A stretch of 64,000 nt of DNA from Streptomyces sp. YIM 121038. GTDB taxonomy: Bacteria; Actinomycetota; Actinomycetes; Streptomycetales; Streptomycetaceae. The position numbers were made by a program, and so were the translations under genes. This document shows, one piece after another, positions 8,749 to 17,499 of the stretch; within the stretch, counting starts at the first letter, position 1, and each line of letters starts with the position of its first letter. The stretch covers positions 7,314,001-7,378,000 of the forward strand of contig NZ_CP030771.1 in NCBI RefSeq assembly GCF_006088715.1, given 5' to 3'. The notes beneath the pieces are model-generated. The model was not told where the DNA came from, made no database searches, and saw only the letters and a program-made list of their open reading frames with translations.

Positions 8749-9342
8749 ATGACAGACGCACCGCTCGGCCGCAGCGCCGTGTACACGATCCTGACCACCG
8801 GCTACGTGGGCTCCACGGGCCCCGGTGTCGCCGCGACCGTCTCCCATGTCGCCGACGCGGGCCGCCACTTCGTCTTCGACCCGGGCATGGTGGCGAGCAC
8901 CGACGACATCCTCGGCCCGCTCGCGGAACTCGGCCTCGGCCCCGACGACATCACCGACGTGGTGCTCAGCCACCACCACCCCGACAACGTCATGAACGCG
9001 GGCCTGTTCCGCCGGGCCCGGGTCCACGACCACAAGGTGGAGTACCAGGGCGACCAGTGGCACAACCGGGACGCCGAGGGCCATGAACTCACCCCGTCGC
9101 TCCGGCTGATCCGCACCCCGGGGCACAGCCCCGAGGACATCACGCTCCTCGCGGGCACGGCCGACGGCGTGGTGGCCTTCGCCGGCGACCTGTGGTGGCA
9201 CGCGGCGGGCCCGGCGGACGACCCCGTCGCCCCGGACCGCGACGTCCTGCGCGCCTCCCGGCGCCGGGTCGTGGCCGTGGCGGACCTGATCGTGCCGGGC
9301 CACGGGGCCCCGTTCGTGCCGGACGGGACGACGCCCCTCTAG
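8749..9342 (+). CDS. MBL-fold metallo-hydrolase
   Basis: This 197-residue protein carries the metallo-beta-lactamase signature LSHHHPDNVMNAG; the canonical HxHxDH reads HHHPDN here, so the last His is Asn. Later metal-site residues are seen in RTPGHSPEDI, FAGDLWW and VPGHG. The fold covers hydrolases of lactones, thioesters and glyoxal adducts; substrate not predictable. The ATG at 8749 is preferred to 8740 because GGAAGGA (8734-8740) is correctly spaced for it. The GlxA-like regulator is divergent and adjacent. Confidence 0.75.
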   Translation: MTDAPLGRSAVYTILTTGYVGSTGPGVAATVSHVADAGRHFVFDPGMVASTDDILGPLAELGLGPDDITDVVLSHHHPDNVMNAGLFRRARVHDHKVEYQGDQWHNRDAEGHELTPSLRLIRTPGHSPEDITLLAGTADGVVAFAGDLWWHAAGPADDPVAPDRDVLRASRRRVVAVADLIVPGHGAPFVPDGTTPL

Positions 9343-9451
9343 CAGGGGCGGTGTGGGGTTGTCAATACTTCGAGGGCCCTGCGGGGCCCGGGGTTTGAGT
9401 GGGCGTCAGGGCGCGGGAGGCGGGCGCGGCCCCCGTCCGGGGACTCCCGTC

Positions 9452-9469
9452 CGTCCCGTCAGCAGGACA
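9452..9469 (+). promoter_or_regulatory. Cluster operator, copy A (PCP-halogenase promoter)
   Basis: CGTCCCGT-CA-GCAGGACA matches the palindrome TGTCCYGT-NN-ACRGGACA found at four other cluster promoters, with two deviations. Its centre is about 64 bp upstream of the -35 box of the PCP-halogenase operon, an activator-like position. Confidence 0.6.
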
Positions 9470-9524
9470 TTCCGCACCCGCGTAAACGGCGCGTTGTCAC
9501 TGGCTCGATATCGCTCAGAAAGGC

Positions 9525-9553
9525 TTGTAGGGATTCCGTGCCCGGTCTAACGT
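9525..9553 (+). promoter_or_regulatory. Promoter of the PCP-halogenase operon
   Basis: TTGTAG (9525-9530) and TAACGT (9548-9553) are separated by 17 bp, a good match to the principal-sigma consensus. It lies downstream of operator copy A and about 400 bp before the carrier-protein gene, leaving a long leader. Confidence 0.5.
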
Positions 9554-9618
9554 GACGAACAACCGTGGCCGGTGAACATCATTTTCCCATTCGGGCGACT
9601 TCCTATCCGGAGGCAGTA

Positions 9619-9723
9619 ATGCGCTTTCATCGAGTGTGGCCTGCGCCTGCCGAGTTCCGGACCCTGGAGCCGCGTGGGGAAATGGGATTACGCTCGGCCG
9701 GGAAAAGGAACCAGAACGTTTGA
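9619..9723 (+). CDS. Possible 34-residue leader peptide
   Basis: An ATG at 9619 follows GGAGG by five bases and opens a 34-codon frame (begins MRFHRVWPAPAEF, ends KRNQNV) that stops at 9721-9723. It lies between the mapped promoter and the carrier protein. The product is basic, has no signal peptide and resembles nothing I know. It may be a translated leader or a chance frame; the ribosome binding site is the only argument for it. Confidence 0.3.
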   Translation: MRFHRVWPAPAEFRTLEPRGEMGLRSAGKRNQNV

Positions 9724-9953
9724 CGATACACGCGGTCTGCCTCGAAGCGGCGGATCCGCTGACGGAAATTTCCGTTCGTAAAGGGTCCGTCGATCGGTGG
9801 GACGGTCCGTCGCCTGTCGGCCCCGGCACCCCCTGGTTCCTGCGCGCACGCCGTACGACTGTCATTCGGACTTCCGGCATTCGCCTTGCGCAGGGGCGCG
9901 CCGGCTACAGGACCGCTCACACCGCACAGAGAGACCGAAAGAAGGGCGCTCCC

Positions 9954-10238
9954 ATGCAGGGTTCAGCAACTAACGAAAAGGAAGCCAGCACAGTGAGTGC
10001 AGCGGATGTGGAGCAATCGGCTCTGAAGTGGCTGCGTGCCGAGCTGGACGATCAGGAGATCAGCGGCTCCGACAACTTCCTCGACATCGGCGGCCATTCG
10101 CTGACCTTCTCGAAGCTGAATGTTTTCCTCGGGGACTCGTTCGGCATCTCCCTCGACATGAAGACGACGTACGACGGGACCCTGGCCGCGGCACTCCTCG
10201 CCGCGCAGCCGATCACCACCGAGCCGACCAGTAAGTAA
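9954..10238 (+). CDS. Free-standing peptidyl carrier protein (PCP)
   Basis: The 94-residue product contains the phosphopantetheine site [10 protein letters not shown] (Ser49), i.e. a single T domain with no catalytic partner. Free-standing carriers next to SyrB2-type halogenases hold the aminoacyl thioester during chlorination (CmaD in coronamic acid, CytC2, KtzC), so this is the probable substrate platform for the next gene. Two starts are possible: ATG 9954 with GAAGGG upstream, or GTG 9993 preceded by AAGGAAG. Either keeps the whole domain. The stop is 14 bases before the halogenase ATG, so they share an operon. Confidence 0.85.
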   Translation: MQGSATNEKEASTVSAADVEQSALKWLRAELDDQEISGSDNFLDIGGHSLTFSKLNVFLGDSFGISLDMKTTYDGTLAAALLAAQPITTEPTSK

Positions 10239-10252
10239 GGGAGTCACCAGAC

Positions 10253-11209
10253 ATGACCAGCAGCCCCGTGCGTACGGAGTTCTCGCTGTCGGACGAGGAA
10301 CTGGCGTTCTTCGAGAAGAACGGCTACATCGGTCCGCTCACCATCTACACGCCCGAAGAGATGGACCAGCTGTGGAAGACCGTCCAGCGCGAGACGCTGG
10401 ACCGGTCGCACGCCGCGTACCCGGAGGTGGACAAGGGCGTCGGTGCCCCGAACATCTTCAACTACGACCGGCACCTGGACGTCGACCTGCTCGCGCGGCA
10501 CGTCATGAACCAGCGGATCACCGACCGGGTCGCCTCGATCCTCGGCCCGGACCTGCTGTGCTGGCGTTCGGAGTTCTTCCCGAAGTACCCCGGCGACGAG
10601 GGCACCGACTGGCACCAGGCGGACACGTTCGCCAACGCCAGCGGCAAGCCGCAGCTGCTGTGGCCCGGTGAGTCCGAGGAGTCGTTCGGCGCCGGCACGC
10701 TCACCGTGTGGACCGCGTTCACCGAGTCCAACCGCGAGAACGGCTGCCTGCAGGTCATCCCCGGCACGCACCACCAGATGAACTACGACGAGACCAAGCA
10801 GATGGACTACAACGAGGGGCGCATCAACTCCGAGGTCAAGGACGGCGTCCCGCGCGGCTTCTTCGGTTACGACTACCGGCAGCTGCAGAAGGACCCGAAC
10901 TGGAAGCCCAACGAGGACGACGCGGTCGCCTTCGAGATGGAGAAGGGCCAGTGCATCATCTTCTGGTCCACGCTGATGCACGCCTCGCTGCCGAACATCG
11001 CCACCGGCAAGAACTACCGCATGGGCTTCGCGACCCGCTACGTGCCCACCTCGGTGCAGATCTACCCCGGCACCGACCACATCGAGGAGTACGGCGGGAA
11101 CATCTCGCTGGACAAGTGGTCGGCCGTCCTCGCCCGCGGCCGTGACGAGTTCGGTCACAACAAGATCGCCACGGAGACGCTGCGCGGCACGAAGTACCTG
11201 CCCGCGTAA
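10253..11209 (+). CDS. SyrB2/CytC3-type Fe(II)/2-oxoglutarate halogenase
   Basis: This 318-residue PhyH-fold enzyme carries the halogenase signature: the iron-binding triad is His121-x-Ala123 (in [10 protein letters not shown]) with His243 (FWSTLMHAS), where hydroxylases have HxD. The missing carboxylate leaves room for chloride on iron. Arg256 or Arg262 ([11 protein letters not shown]) should bind 2-oxoglutarate. Blocks such as [16 protein letters not shown] and HIEEYGG match SyrB2 as I remember it. Known relatives chlorinate an unactivated methyl group of an aminoacyl residue held on a carrier. The upstream PCP is the likely partner. A perfect hairpin follows the gene. Confidence 0.9.
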   Translation: MTSSPVRTEFSLSDEELAFFEKNGYIGPLTIYTPEEMDQLWKTVQRETLDRSHAAYPEVDKGVGAPNIFNYDRHLDVDLLARHVMNQRITDRVASILGPDLLCWRSEFFPKYPGDEGTDWHQADTFANASGKPQLLWPGESEESFGAGTLTVWTAFTESNRENGCLQVIPGTHHQMNYDETKQMDYNEGRINSEVKDGVPRGFFGYDYRQLQKDPNWKPNEDDAVAFEMEKGQCIIFWSTLMHASLPNIATGKNYRMGFATRYVPTSVQIYPGTDHIEEYGGNISLDKWSAVLARGRDEFGHNKIATETLRGTKYLPA

Positions 11210-11250
11210 GCCGGGCCGCGCCGCGGATCAGCGGCGCGCCGTGACGGGAC

Positions 11251-11283
11251 GACGACCCGCGGCCGGACAGGCCGCGGGTCGTC
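11251..11283. terminator. Hairpin after the halogenase gene
   Basis: A perfect 14-bp inverted repeat (GACGACCCGCGGCC / GGCCGCGGGTCGTC) encloses a 5-base loop, 41 bases after the halogenase stop. There is no U-run. It may terminate or trim the PCP-halogenase message before the thioesterase. Confidence 0.6.
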
Positions 11284-11369
11284 ACCCTGAGCGCTCCACC
11301 GGGGCCGCCGTTCCGGGTCCCCGCGGGGCGCCGCACCTTCCATCACCATCCCCGGGGGACAGCAGCACC

Positions 11370-12068
11370 GTGACCACACCCAGTACGTCGAGACCCGCGG
11401 TCGCCTTCATACCGCCGTCCTGCTGCGGAGCGGGCTACTTCCGCCGGCTGCGCCGCGAGCTGGGCGACCGGGTCACCTTCCACGCCCTCGAACTCCCCGG
11501 CCACGGCCGCCGCTACCAGGAGACCCCGCTCACCGACGCCGCCGAGGCCGTCGCGGACCTCGTCGCCCGCATCGACGCTCCGCTCGACGCCCTGTACGGC
11601 GAGAGCCTGGGCGCCTACCTCGCCCTGGGCGTGGCCGACGTGCTCCAGCAGGAGCGGCCCCCGCTGCTGCTCGCCGCGTCCAACTCCCCGCCCTCGGTGC
11701 GCGGCCGCATCAGGACCGAGGAGCTCGACACCATCGAGGCCGCGGTCGCCGCGCTGCGCGCGATGGGCGGCGAGATCCCCCCGGAAGTGATCAGTGACCC
11801 CGAACTCGCCCAGAGCGCCTACCCGTTGATCCGCGCGGACCTCTTCCTCTCCCAGTCGTGCATCGACCTGGTCCGCGGAAGCGCCGCGGCCGGGAACCTG
11901 ACGGTCCTCGCCGGGACCGGCGACACCGCGCTCACCCGCCTGGAGGCGTGGTCGACGCACACCCGGGGGCGCTGCGAGGTGGCGTCCCTGTCCGGCGGGC
12001 ACCTGCTGTCCGCCACGAACCCCGCGGCCGTCGCCGAGCACGTCCTGGAGGCGCTGGCCCGCGGCTGA
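11370..12068 (+). CDS. Type II thioesterase / aminoacyl alpha/beta-hydrolase
   Basis: The 232-residue alpha/beta-hydrolase has a Ser nucleophile in GESLG (Ser79), Asp185 in GTGD and His211 in SGGHLL, with the HALELPGHGRR stretch typical of type II thioesterases. Beside a PCP and halogenase it could hydrolyse a chlorinated aminoacyl group (as CmaT does), clear misloaded carriers, or take a transfer role like CmaE and SyrC. Those acyltransferases use Cys, as far as I recall, so the Ser favours hydrolysis or editing. The GTG at 11370 has only a GGGGGA upstream. A second, different type II thioesterase lies in the NRPS-1 operon. Confidence 0.8.
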   Translation: MTTPSTSRPAVAFIPPSCCGAGYFRRLRRELGDRVTFHALELPGHGRRYQETPLTDAAEAVADLVARIDAPLDALYGESLGAYLALGVADVLQQERPPLLLAASNSPPSVRGRIRTEELDTIEAAVAALRAMGGEIPPEVISDPELAQSAYPLIRADLFLSQSCIDLVRGSAAAGNLTVLAGTGDTALTRLEAWSTHTRGRCEVASLSGGHLLSATNPAAVAEHVLEALARG

Positions 12069-12093
12069 GGCCGCCCGGCCGGTGGCCCGCAGG

Positions 12094-12144
12094 GCTCGGC
12101 GGCCCGCGGCGCTCGGTGGTCCGTAGCGCTCGGCGGTCCGCCGC
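12094..12144. repeat. Three 17-bp direct repeats
   Basis: Three consecutive units of the form GCTCGGYGGYCCGYNGC start at 12094, 12111 and 12128, just after the thioesterase stop. They are probably a local tandem expansion in the 218-bp gap before the antiporter; no function is evident. Confidence 0.5.
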
Positions 12145-12286
12145 CGCCCGTACCCCGCGCCCGTCCCCGCACGTTCTTCCCCGGGCGCCCGTCCCCCGTG
12201 ATTCCCCCCTGGCGCCCGCTCCTTTCGCTCCTCCCCTCGCCGCCGCGCGGCGGCGACCGTTCAGTCCTTATCCGAAAGGAATCACG

Positions 12287-13600
12287 ATGGTGCTGTCCCA
12301 AGCGCCTCTTCCCGCGATCAGCCACCATCAGATGCTGGTCTTCCTGCTCCAGGTCGGACTGCTGCTGGGCGTCGCGATCCTCCTCGGCAGGCTCGCCACC
12401 TGGCTCCGCCTGCCCCGTGTGGTCGGTGAACTGTCGGCGGGCGTGCTCCTCGGCCCGTCGGTGTTCGGCAACCTCCTGCCCGACCTGCGCGACTGGCTGC
12501 TCCCGCACGACGTGGCACAGATGCACCTCCTGGCCGCCGTGGGACAGCTGGGCGTGCTGCTCCTCGTCGGCATCACGGGCGCGCACATCGACGTCGGGCT
12601 GCTGCGCCGCAAGAGCCGGGTGATCGGGGTGGTCAGCGCGGCCAGCGTGCTGCTGCCGCTGGCCCTGGGGATCGGCCTCGGGTTCCTGATGCCGCAGTCG
12701 CTGATGGCCCCCGACGCGGAGCGCGGCACCTTCGCCCTGTTCGTCGGCGTCGCGATCGCGGTCAGCGCGCTCCCGGTGATCGCCAAGACCCTGCTCGACA
12801 TGGACCTGCTGCACCGCAACGTCGGCCAGCTCATCATCGGCGCGGCCGCGATCAGCGACATCGTCGGCTGGATGCTCCTGTCGATCGTCGCCGCGATGGC
12901 CACCCGCGGCCTGCACACCGGCCTGGTCCTGGAGTCCGTCGGCTATCTGATCCTGGTCCTCGCCTGCACGGTCCTCGTGGCCCGGCCGGTGGCCCGCAAG
13001 GTGCTGCAGTACACCGACCGCTCGCCGCAGTCGGACGTCAGCGTCGCCGCGATCGCCGTGATGATCCTGCTGTCCTCCGCCGGCACGCTGGCCCTGGACA
13101 TGGAGCCGATCCTCGGCGCCTTCCTCTGCGGCATCGTGATCAGCTCCCTCGGCGTCTCCGCCCGCCGTTCGCTGGACTCCATGCGCACCTTCGTGATGTC
13201 GACGCTCGCCCCGCTGTTCTTCGCCACCGCCGGGCTCCAGGTCGACCTGGGCGCGCTGACCCGGCCCACGGTGCTCCTCGCCGCGGTGGTCACCCTGCTG
13301 GTCGCCACCCTGGCGAAGTTCGCGGGCGGCTACCTCGGCGCCCGCATGAGCCGGCTCGACCACGGGGAGGGCCTCGCCATCGGCGCGGGCCTCAACGCCC
13401 GCGGCGTCGTGGAGATCGTCATCGCCACGGTCGGCCTCAACCTCGGCGTCCTGACCACCGCCACGTACACCATCGTGGTGCTGATCGCCGTGATCACCTC
13501 GATGATGGCCCCGCCGTTCCTGCGCCACGCCACCCGGAGCATGCCGGTCACCACGGCCGAGCACGAGCGGCAACGGGAGCTGGCCGGACAGGCCTCCTGA
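12287..13600 (+). CDS. Cation/proton antiporter (CPA2-type)
   Basis: The 437-residue membrane protein has about 12 predicted helices and the CPA2 features RLPRVVGELSAGVLLGPSVF near the N-terminus, ISDIVGWMLL in mid-protein and LNARGVVEIV near the C-terminus. The ATG at 12287 has GAAAGGA seven bases upstream. It moves Na+ or K+ against protons across the membrane. Nothing in it points to peptide export, and its place among the NRPS genes may be accidental or may serve ion homeostasis in the producer. It ends at a very strong bidirectional hairpin. Confidence 0.8.
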   Translation: MVLSQAPLPAISHHQMLVFLLQVGLLLGVAILLGRLATWLRLPRVVGELSAGVLLGPSVFGNLLPDLRDWLLPHDVAQMHLLAAVGQLGVLLLVGITGAHIDVGLLRRKSRVIGVVSAASVLLPLALGIGLGFLMPQSLMAPDAERGTFALFVGVAIAVSALPVIAKTLLDMDLLHRNVGQLIIGAAAISDIVGWMLLSIVAAMATRGLHTGLVLESVGYLILVLACTVLVARPVARKVLQYTDRSPQSDVSVAAIAVMILLSSAGTLALDMEPILGAFLCGIVISSLGVSARRSLDSMRTFVMSTLAPLFFATAGLQVDLGALTRPTVLLAAVVTLLVATLAKFAGGYLGARMSRLDHGEGLAIGAGLNARGVVEIVIATVGLNLGVLTTATYTIVVLIAVITSMMAPPFLRHATRSMPVTTAEHERQRELAGQAS

Positions 13601-13624
13601 CCGCCGCCGCCCCACCAGGGCGCC

Positions 13625-13677
13625 GGCAACGCCAGGGCCCCGCCCCCGAGATCCGGGGGCGGGGCCCTGGCGTTGCC
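13625..13677. terminator. Bidirectional terminator, 23-bp perfect stem
   Basis: The arms 13625-13647 and 13655-13677 are perfect reverse complements (GGCAACGCCAGGG on the outside, GGGGC-rich inside) around a 7-base loop. The hairpin sits between the converging antiporter and C-A-T genes and should stop transcription from both sides. No U-run is needed for such structures in GC-rich actinomycetes. Confidence 0.8.
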
Positions 13678-13688
13678 ACGTCTGTGGG

Positions 13689-16600
13689 CTACACGGAGTC
13701 GAGGTGGTCGGAGAGCAGCGCCGGGGTCGGCGCCAGGAACACCGCCCGCACCGGCACCCGCAGGCCGAGCTCCGCGTGCGCCCGTACGCTCAGGCGCACC
13801 GCGAGCTGCGACGTGCCGCCGAGGTCGAAGAAGTGGTCGTCGACGCCGACCCCCTCCCGCTGGAGCACGTCGGCGAACAGGGCGGCCAGGGCCCCTTCCC
13901 GCTCGGTGCGCGGCGTCCTGCCGTGGTCACCGTCCCCGTCGCCGCCGCTGCCCGCGCCTCGGCGCGGGGCGGGCAGCGCGGCCCGGTCCAGCTTCCCGTT
14001 CGGCGCCAGCGGCAGCCGGTCGAGCACCACGAACGCGGACGGGATCATGAAGGTGGGCAGCCGGTCGGCCACGTAGCGGCGCAGCACCCGCGCCGTGAGC
14101 CCGGCCGCCGCCTCACCGCCCGGCTCGACCGGCACGACGTAGGCGACGAGCGCACCGGCGCCCGAGCCCGCCGCGGGGCGCAGGGCGACCACGGCCTGGG
14201 CGATGTCGGGGTGCGTGACCAGGGCCGACTCGATCTCGGCGGGCTCGATGCGGATGCCGCGCAGCTTCATCTGGCCGTCGTCGCGCCCGAGCAGCTCCAG
14301 CTGCCCGTCGGCGTTCCACCGGGCCACGTCGCCGGTGCGGTACATCCGCTCGCCCGCCGGGCCGAACGGGTCGGCGAGGAACCGCTCCGCGGTCTGCCCC
14401 GGCCGGGCGTGGTAGCCGCGGCCCACCGCGCCCGCCACGAACAGCTCGCCCACCACGCCCTGCGGGACCGGGACGAGGCCAGGACCGAGCACGTAGGTGC
14501 GCATGTTGCCCAGCGGCGTCCCGATGGGCACGCCGCCCGCGCCCCGCCAGCCGTCGGGGACGGTGTACGTGGTGGCGTAGAAACTCTCCGTCTGGCCATA
14601 GGCGTTGACCAGGGTCGTGTCCGGCAGCGCCGTCCGCACCTTGTCCGCGAGGGCCGCCGTGAGCTTCTCCCCGGCGAACACCGCGGTGTCCACCGTCAGA
14701 CGGCCCTGGAGCTGTTCGAGCACCTCGGCGAAGACCGAGGGGACGGTGTGCAGGACGGTGCCCGACCACCGCCCGCGCTCGCCGAGCTCAAGGACGTCGC
14801 GGACGACCTCGACGGTGGCGCCGGTGCTCAGCGCGGTGAACACCTCGAACACCGACACGTCGAAGTTGATGGAGCTGCTCGCCAGCATCCGCGCGCCGGG
14901 CCGCATGTGCACGGTGGCGGCGAGGCGGAGCACGCCGTTGACGATGTTGGCGTGCGAGATGGCCACGCCCTTCGGGGTGCCCGTCGAGCCGGAGGTGTAC
15001 ATCAGATAGGCGAGGTTGTCCGGGCGCAGCGGCGGCCGCGCGGGCCGGGCCCCGGGCTCGTCGTCGGCGGGCCCGTCCAGACCCAGGGTCTCCATCAGGA
15101 GGCAGGTGATGGCGTGCTCCGGCAGCGACCGCGCGGTCTCGGCGTCGGTGAGGATCAGGCCGGGGGCGGCGTCCTGGAGCAGATGGTCCAGGCGGCGGCT
15201 GGGGTAGCGGGGGTCGATCGGCAGATACCCGGCGCCGGACTTCAGGATGCCGAGGAGCGCCACCACCAGGTCGGCGGAGCGCGGCAGGGCCAGGCCCACC
15301 ACCGACTCCGGGCCGACGCCCGCCGCGAGCAGCGTACGGGCCAGCCGGTCGGTGCGCTCGTCCAGTTCCCGGTAGGTCAGCGACACGTCCCCGCAGACCA
15401 CGGCGACGGCGTCCGGGGCCGCGGCGAACTGGGGCGCCACCAGCTGCGGGATCGTCACCGGCGGGGTGGGGGCCGCGGTGTCGACGAAGTCCACGAGCAG
15501 CCGCCGCCGTTCGGCCTCGTCGAGGACGTCGACCGCGCCCACCCGCACCCCGGGCTCCGCGGTCACGTGCCGCAGCGCGCGCAGATAGCAGGCCGCCAGG
15601 TACTCCGCGCCCGCGGGGTCGAACAGATCGGTGGCGTACGCGACCGTGCCGTGGATCTCCGAACCGTCAGCCGTGGTGCGCAGCCGCAGCGACAGGTCGT
15701 AGGGGGTGCTGTCCGGCACCGCCGTCCGCGCGGTCACCGTCAGGCCGGGCAGCGCGACGGCGGGCCCCGGGGCCTCGCGCAGGTCGAACGCCACCTGGAA
15801 CAGCGGGTGGTGGGCCAGGGACCGCTGCGGGGCCAGCGCGTCCACCAGGGAGGCGAACGGCAGGTCGCGGTGGGCCTCCGCGGCCAGGGCCTTGCCGCGC
15901 AGCCGCTCCAGGAGGTCCGTGAAGGCCGGGTTGCCGCTCAGGTCGGCCCGGAGCACCCAGGTGTCGTCGAAGGGGCCCACGCAGTGTGCCCAGGCCGCGT
16001 CGGGGCGCCGTGCCGCGGGGCAGCCGATGGGGATGTCCGCGCCGCTGCCCAGCTGGTGGAGCACCACCGCGAGGGCGGCGCGCAGCACCGCGTCGGTGCC
16101 CACCCCGCGCTGCTCGGCGAGGACCGTCACCGCCTTGGTGAGGCCCTCGTCCACGACCAGCGGGACCCGGCCCGCGCGGTGGCTCGCCTCCGGCGGGCGC
16201 GGCCGGTCGGCGGGCAGCGGCAGGGGAGCGGGCACGCCCGCCAACTCGGCCTGCCAGAAAGCGGTGTCGCGCGCGTGGACACCCCGCGGGCCGTCCTCCT
16301 CCGCGAGGAGTTTCCGCTGCCACAGGGCGAAATCCGGATAGGGAACCGGCGCGTCCGTCCAGTCGGGCGCGGCCCCTTCCCGGCGGGCGGCATAAGCGAC
16401 CGCCAGATCCTCGGCCAGCGGCCGGAGCGACTCCTCGTCCGCGGCGATGCCGTGGACCACCACGACCAGTGCGTGGTCTTCGGGCGCGCAGCGTATGACG
16501 GCGGCGCGCACGGGAATGTCCGTGGTCAGGTCGAAGCGGTGGGACGCCTGTGCCGCGACGGCATCGGAAATCCGCTCGGGCTCCGATTCCACCAGGGGAA

Positions 16601-16841
16601 CGTCGAGGTCGAGCTCGGACACGGGCACCACGTACCGGCCGGGAACTCCCTCCGTGTCCTCGGCGCAGAGCGTGCGCAGGCCTTCGTGACGGGTCACGAC
16701 ATCCCTGACGGCGCGCCCCAGCGCGGCCCTTTCCAGCGGCCCGGTCATCCGCAGTACCAGCGGAATGTTGTGCATGGCCGACGGGCCGTGAATTCGGTGA
16801 ATGAGCCACAGTCGGCGCTGCGCGAGCGACAACGGATTCAT
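13689..16841 (-). CDS. Stand-alone NRPS, C*-A-T with degenerate C motif
   Basis: The 1050-residue protein has a condensation domain (1-440), an adenylation domain (about 455-950, with [11 protein letters not shown] and [10 protein letters not shown]) and a carrier domain ([12 protein letters not shown]). The C motif HHxxxDG reads H130-G131-IAA-D135-E136: the catalytic second His is Gly and the final Gly is Glu, so peptide-bond formation is unlikely. Specificity residues read by eye are D-V-F-H-V-A-A-Y-A, identical to module 2 of NRPS-2. It probably acts as an aminoacyl loader. AAGGAG precedes the ATG by nine bases. Operator copy B and a candidate promoter lie upstream. I cannot name the amino acid. 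Confidence 0.85.
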   Translation of the reverse strand: MNPLSLAQRRLWLIHRIHGPSAMHNIPLVLRMTGPLERAALGRAVRDVVTRHEGLRTLCAEDTEGVPGRYVVPVSELDLDVPLVESEPERISDAVAAQASHRFDLTTDIPVRAAVIRCAPEDHALVVVVHGIAADEESLRPLAEDLAVAYAARREGAAPDWTDAPVPYPDFALWQRKLLAEEDGPRGVHARDTAFWQAELAGVPAPLPLPADRPRPPEASHRAGRVPLVVDEGLTKAVTVLAEQRGVGTDAVLRAALAVVLHQLGSGADIPIGCPAARRPDAAWAHCVGPFDDTWVLRADLSGNPAFTDLLERLRGKALAAEAHRDLPFASLVDALAPQRSLAHHPLFQVAFDLREAPGPAVALPGLTVTARTAVPDSTPYDLSLRLRTTADGSEIHGTVAYATDLFDPAGAEYLAACYLRALRHVTAEPGVRVGAVDVLDEAERRRLLVDFVDTAAPTPPVTIPQLVAPQFAAAPDAVAVVCGDVSLTYRELDERTDRLARTLLAAGVGPESVVGLALPRSADLVVALLGILKSGAGYLPIDPRYPSRRLDHLLQDAAPGLILTDAETARSLPEHAITCLLMETLGLDGPADDEPGARPARPPLRPDNLAYLMYTSGSTGTPKGVAISHANIVNGVLRLAATVHMRPGARMLASSSINFDVSVFEVFTALSTGATVEVVRDVLELGERGRWSGTVLHTVPSVFAEVLEQLQGRLTVDTAVFAGEKLTAALADKVRTALPDTTLVNAYGQTESFYATTYTVPDGWRGAGGVPIGTPLGNMRTYVLGPGLVPVPQGVVGELFVAGAVGRGYHARPGQTAERFLADPFGPAGERMYRTGDVARWNADGQLELLGRDDGQMKLRGIRIEPAEIESALVTHPDIAQAVVALRPAAGSGAGALVAYVVPVEPGGEAAAGLTARVLRRYVADRLPTFMIPSAFVVLDRLPLAPNGKLDRAALPAPRRGAGSGGDGDGDHGRTPRTEREGALAALFADVLQREGVGVDDHFFDLGGTSQLAVRLSVRAHAELGLRVPVRAVFLAPTPALLSDHLDSV

Positions 16842-16952
16842 GCGTGCCTACTCCTTGTTCGTCCAGCGTGGTTCGAGTCTGTCGGGACCGTCCGCGCCGT
16901 GCCATAGTTCCGGGTGTTCCTCGGAACAACCGCGTGCGCAGTGCCGGGTCCG

Positions 16953-16981
16953 ATCTCGATGCGCGACGCGCGCCGCGTCAA
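16953..16981 (-). promoter_or_regulatory. Candidate promoter of the C*-A-T gene
   Basis: On the minus strand TTGACG (16981-16976) is followed after 17 bp by CGAGAT (16958-16953). The -35 lies about 55 bp from the centre of operator copy B, the same geometry as at the other cluster promoters. Confidence 0.4.
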
Positions 16982-17027
16982 TTCGACACGCGTCATTTCG
17001 ACAAAGCCCGGCCGCGCCCTTTTCGTC

Positions 17028-17045
17028 TGTCCCGTCGACGGGACC
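17028..17045 (-). promoter_or_regulatory. Cluster operator, copy B (between C*-A-T and ferredoxin)
   Basis: TGTCCCGT-CG-ACGGGACC (plus strand) is a nearly perfect palindrome of the shared operator. It lies between divergent genes, about 55 bp from the C*-A-T -35 box and about 85 bp from the ferredoxin start, and could serve both. Confidence 0.6.
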
Positions 17046-17121
17046 GGCGGAGACGAACGTCGTGGCGGCCGGACCCCTCTCACGGATGAGCCGGAACCGC
17101 CCGGAGCCGAACGGAGAAATC

Positions 17122-17319
17122 GTGCACATCACCGTCGATGAACAGTCCTGTGTCGGGGCGGGCCAGTGCGTCCTGACCGTCCCCGACGTCTTCGACCAGG
17201 ACGAGATGACCGGCCGGGTCCTCCTCCTGGAGGGGCGGCCGTCCGCGGACCTGGAGGAGGACGTGGTCGAGGCCGCGCGGGCCTGCCCGGCCCAGGCGAT
17301 CACGGTGACGGAGGCCTGA
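17122..17319 (+). CDS. [3Fe-4S] ferredoxin
   Basis: The 65-residue product has three cluster Cys residues, Cys10 and Cys16 (CVGAGQC) and Cys55 (ACPAQAI), the pattern of small Streptomyces [3Fe-4S] ferredoxins that pass electrons to P450s. The only P450 in view is at the far end of the cluster (49919-51148), so it is the obvious partner. The GTG at 17122 follows an ACGGAG by about six bases; an in-frame ATG at 17086 is possible but has no good ribosome binding site. No ferredoxin reductase is present. A 21-bp hairpin follows. Confidence 0.85.
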   Translation: MHITVDEQSCVGAGQCVLTVPDVFDQDEMTGRVLLLEGRPSADLEEDVVEAARACPAQAITVTEA

Positions 17320-17343
17320 CCCCGTCACCGCCGCGCACCGCAC

Positions 17344-17389
17344 GAGCCGTATCCCCCGGCCGCCTTCCGGCGGCCGGGGGATACGGCTC
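17344..17389. terminator. Terminator hairpin, 21-bp perfect stem
   Basis: The arms 17344-17364 and 17369-17389 are perfect complements (GAGCCGTATCCCCC outward, GGCCGCC inward) closed by a TTCC tetraloop, followed by TTCG. It lies between the converging ferredoxin and alcohol dehydrogenase genes and should work in both directions. Confidence 0.8.
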
Positions 17390-17499
17390 TTCGTGTGTGG
17401 GGGGAACGGGGCGCCGGACCGGCCGCGGTGGAGCGGAGGTCCGGCGCCCCGCGCACGCGCGGGCCGGCGGGGGCGGCGCCGCCCGTGTGCGAGCGCGGG

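Larger units (their letters stand above)
9343..9953. other. 611-bp non-coding space at the left border of the NRPS cluster
   Basis: The space holds a palindromic operator (9452-9469), a good promoter (9525-9553) and a short open frame with a strong ribosome binding site (9619-9723), each listed separately. The rest is a leader of about 230 bases before the carrier-protein gene, with a small GGAAATTTCC palindrome near 9768. No other gene was recognised. Confidence 0.6.

Noticed and set aside
7703..8761. Longer start (ATG 8761) for the GlxA-like regulator
   Set aside because: It would overlap the divergent MBL start and the extra residues (MRLSCLPSFRAGQRR) do not fit the DJ-1 domain beginning.
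11370..12068. SyrC/CmaE-like aminoacyltransferase
   Set aside because: The nucleophile is Ser in GESLG, not Cys as I recall for those transferases. Thioesterase is the safer call, though transfer is not excluded.
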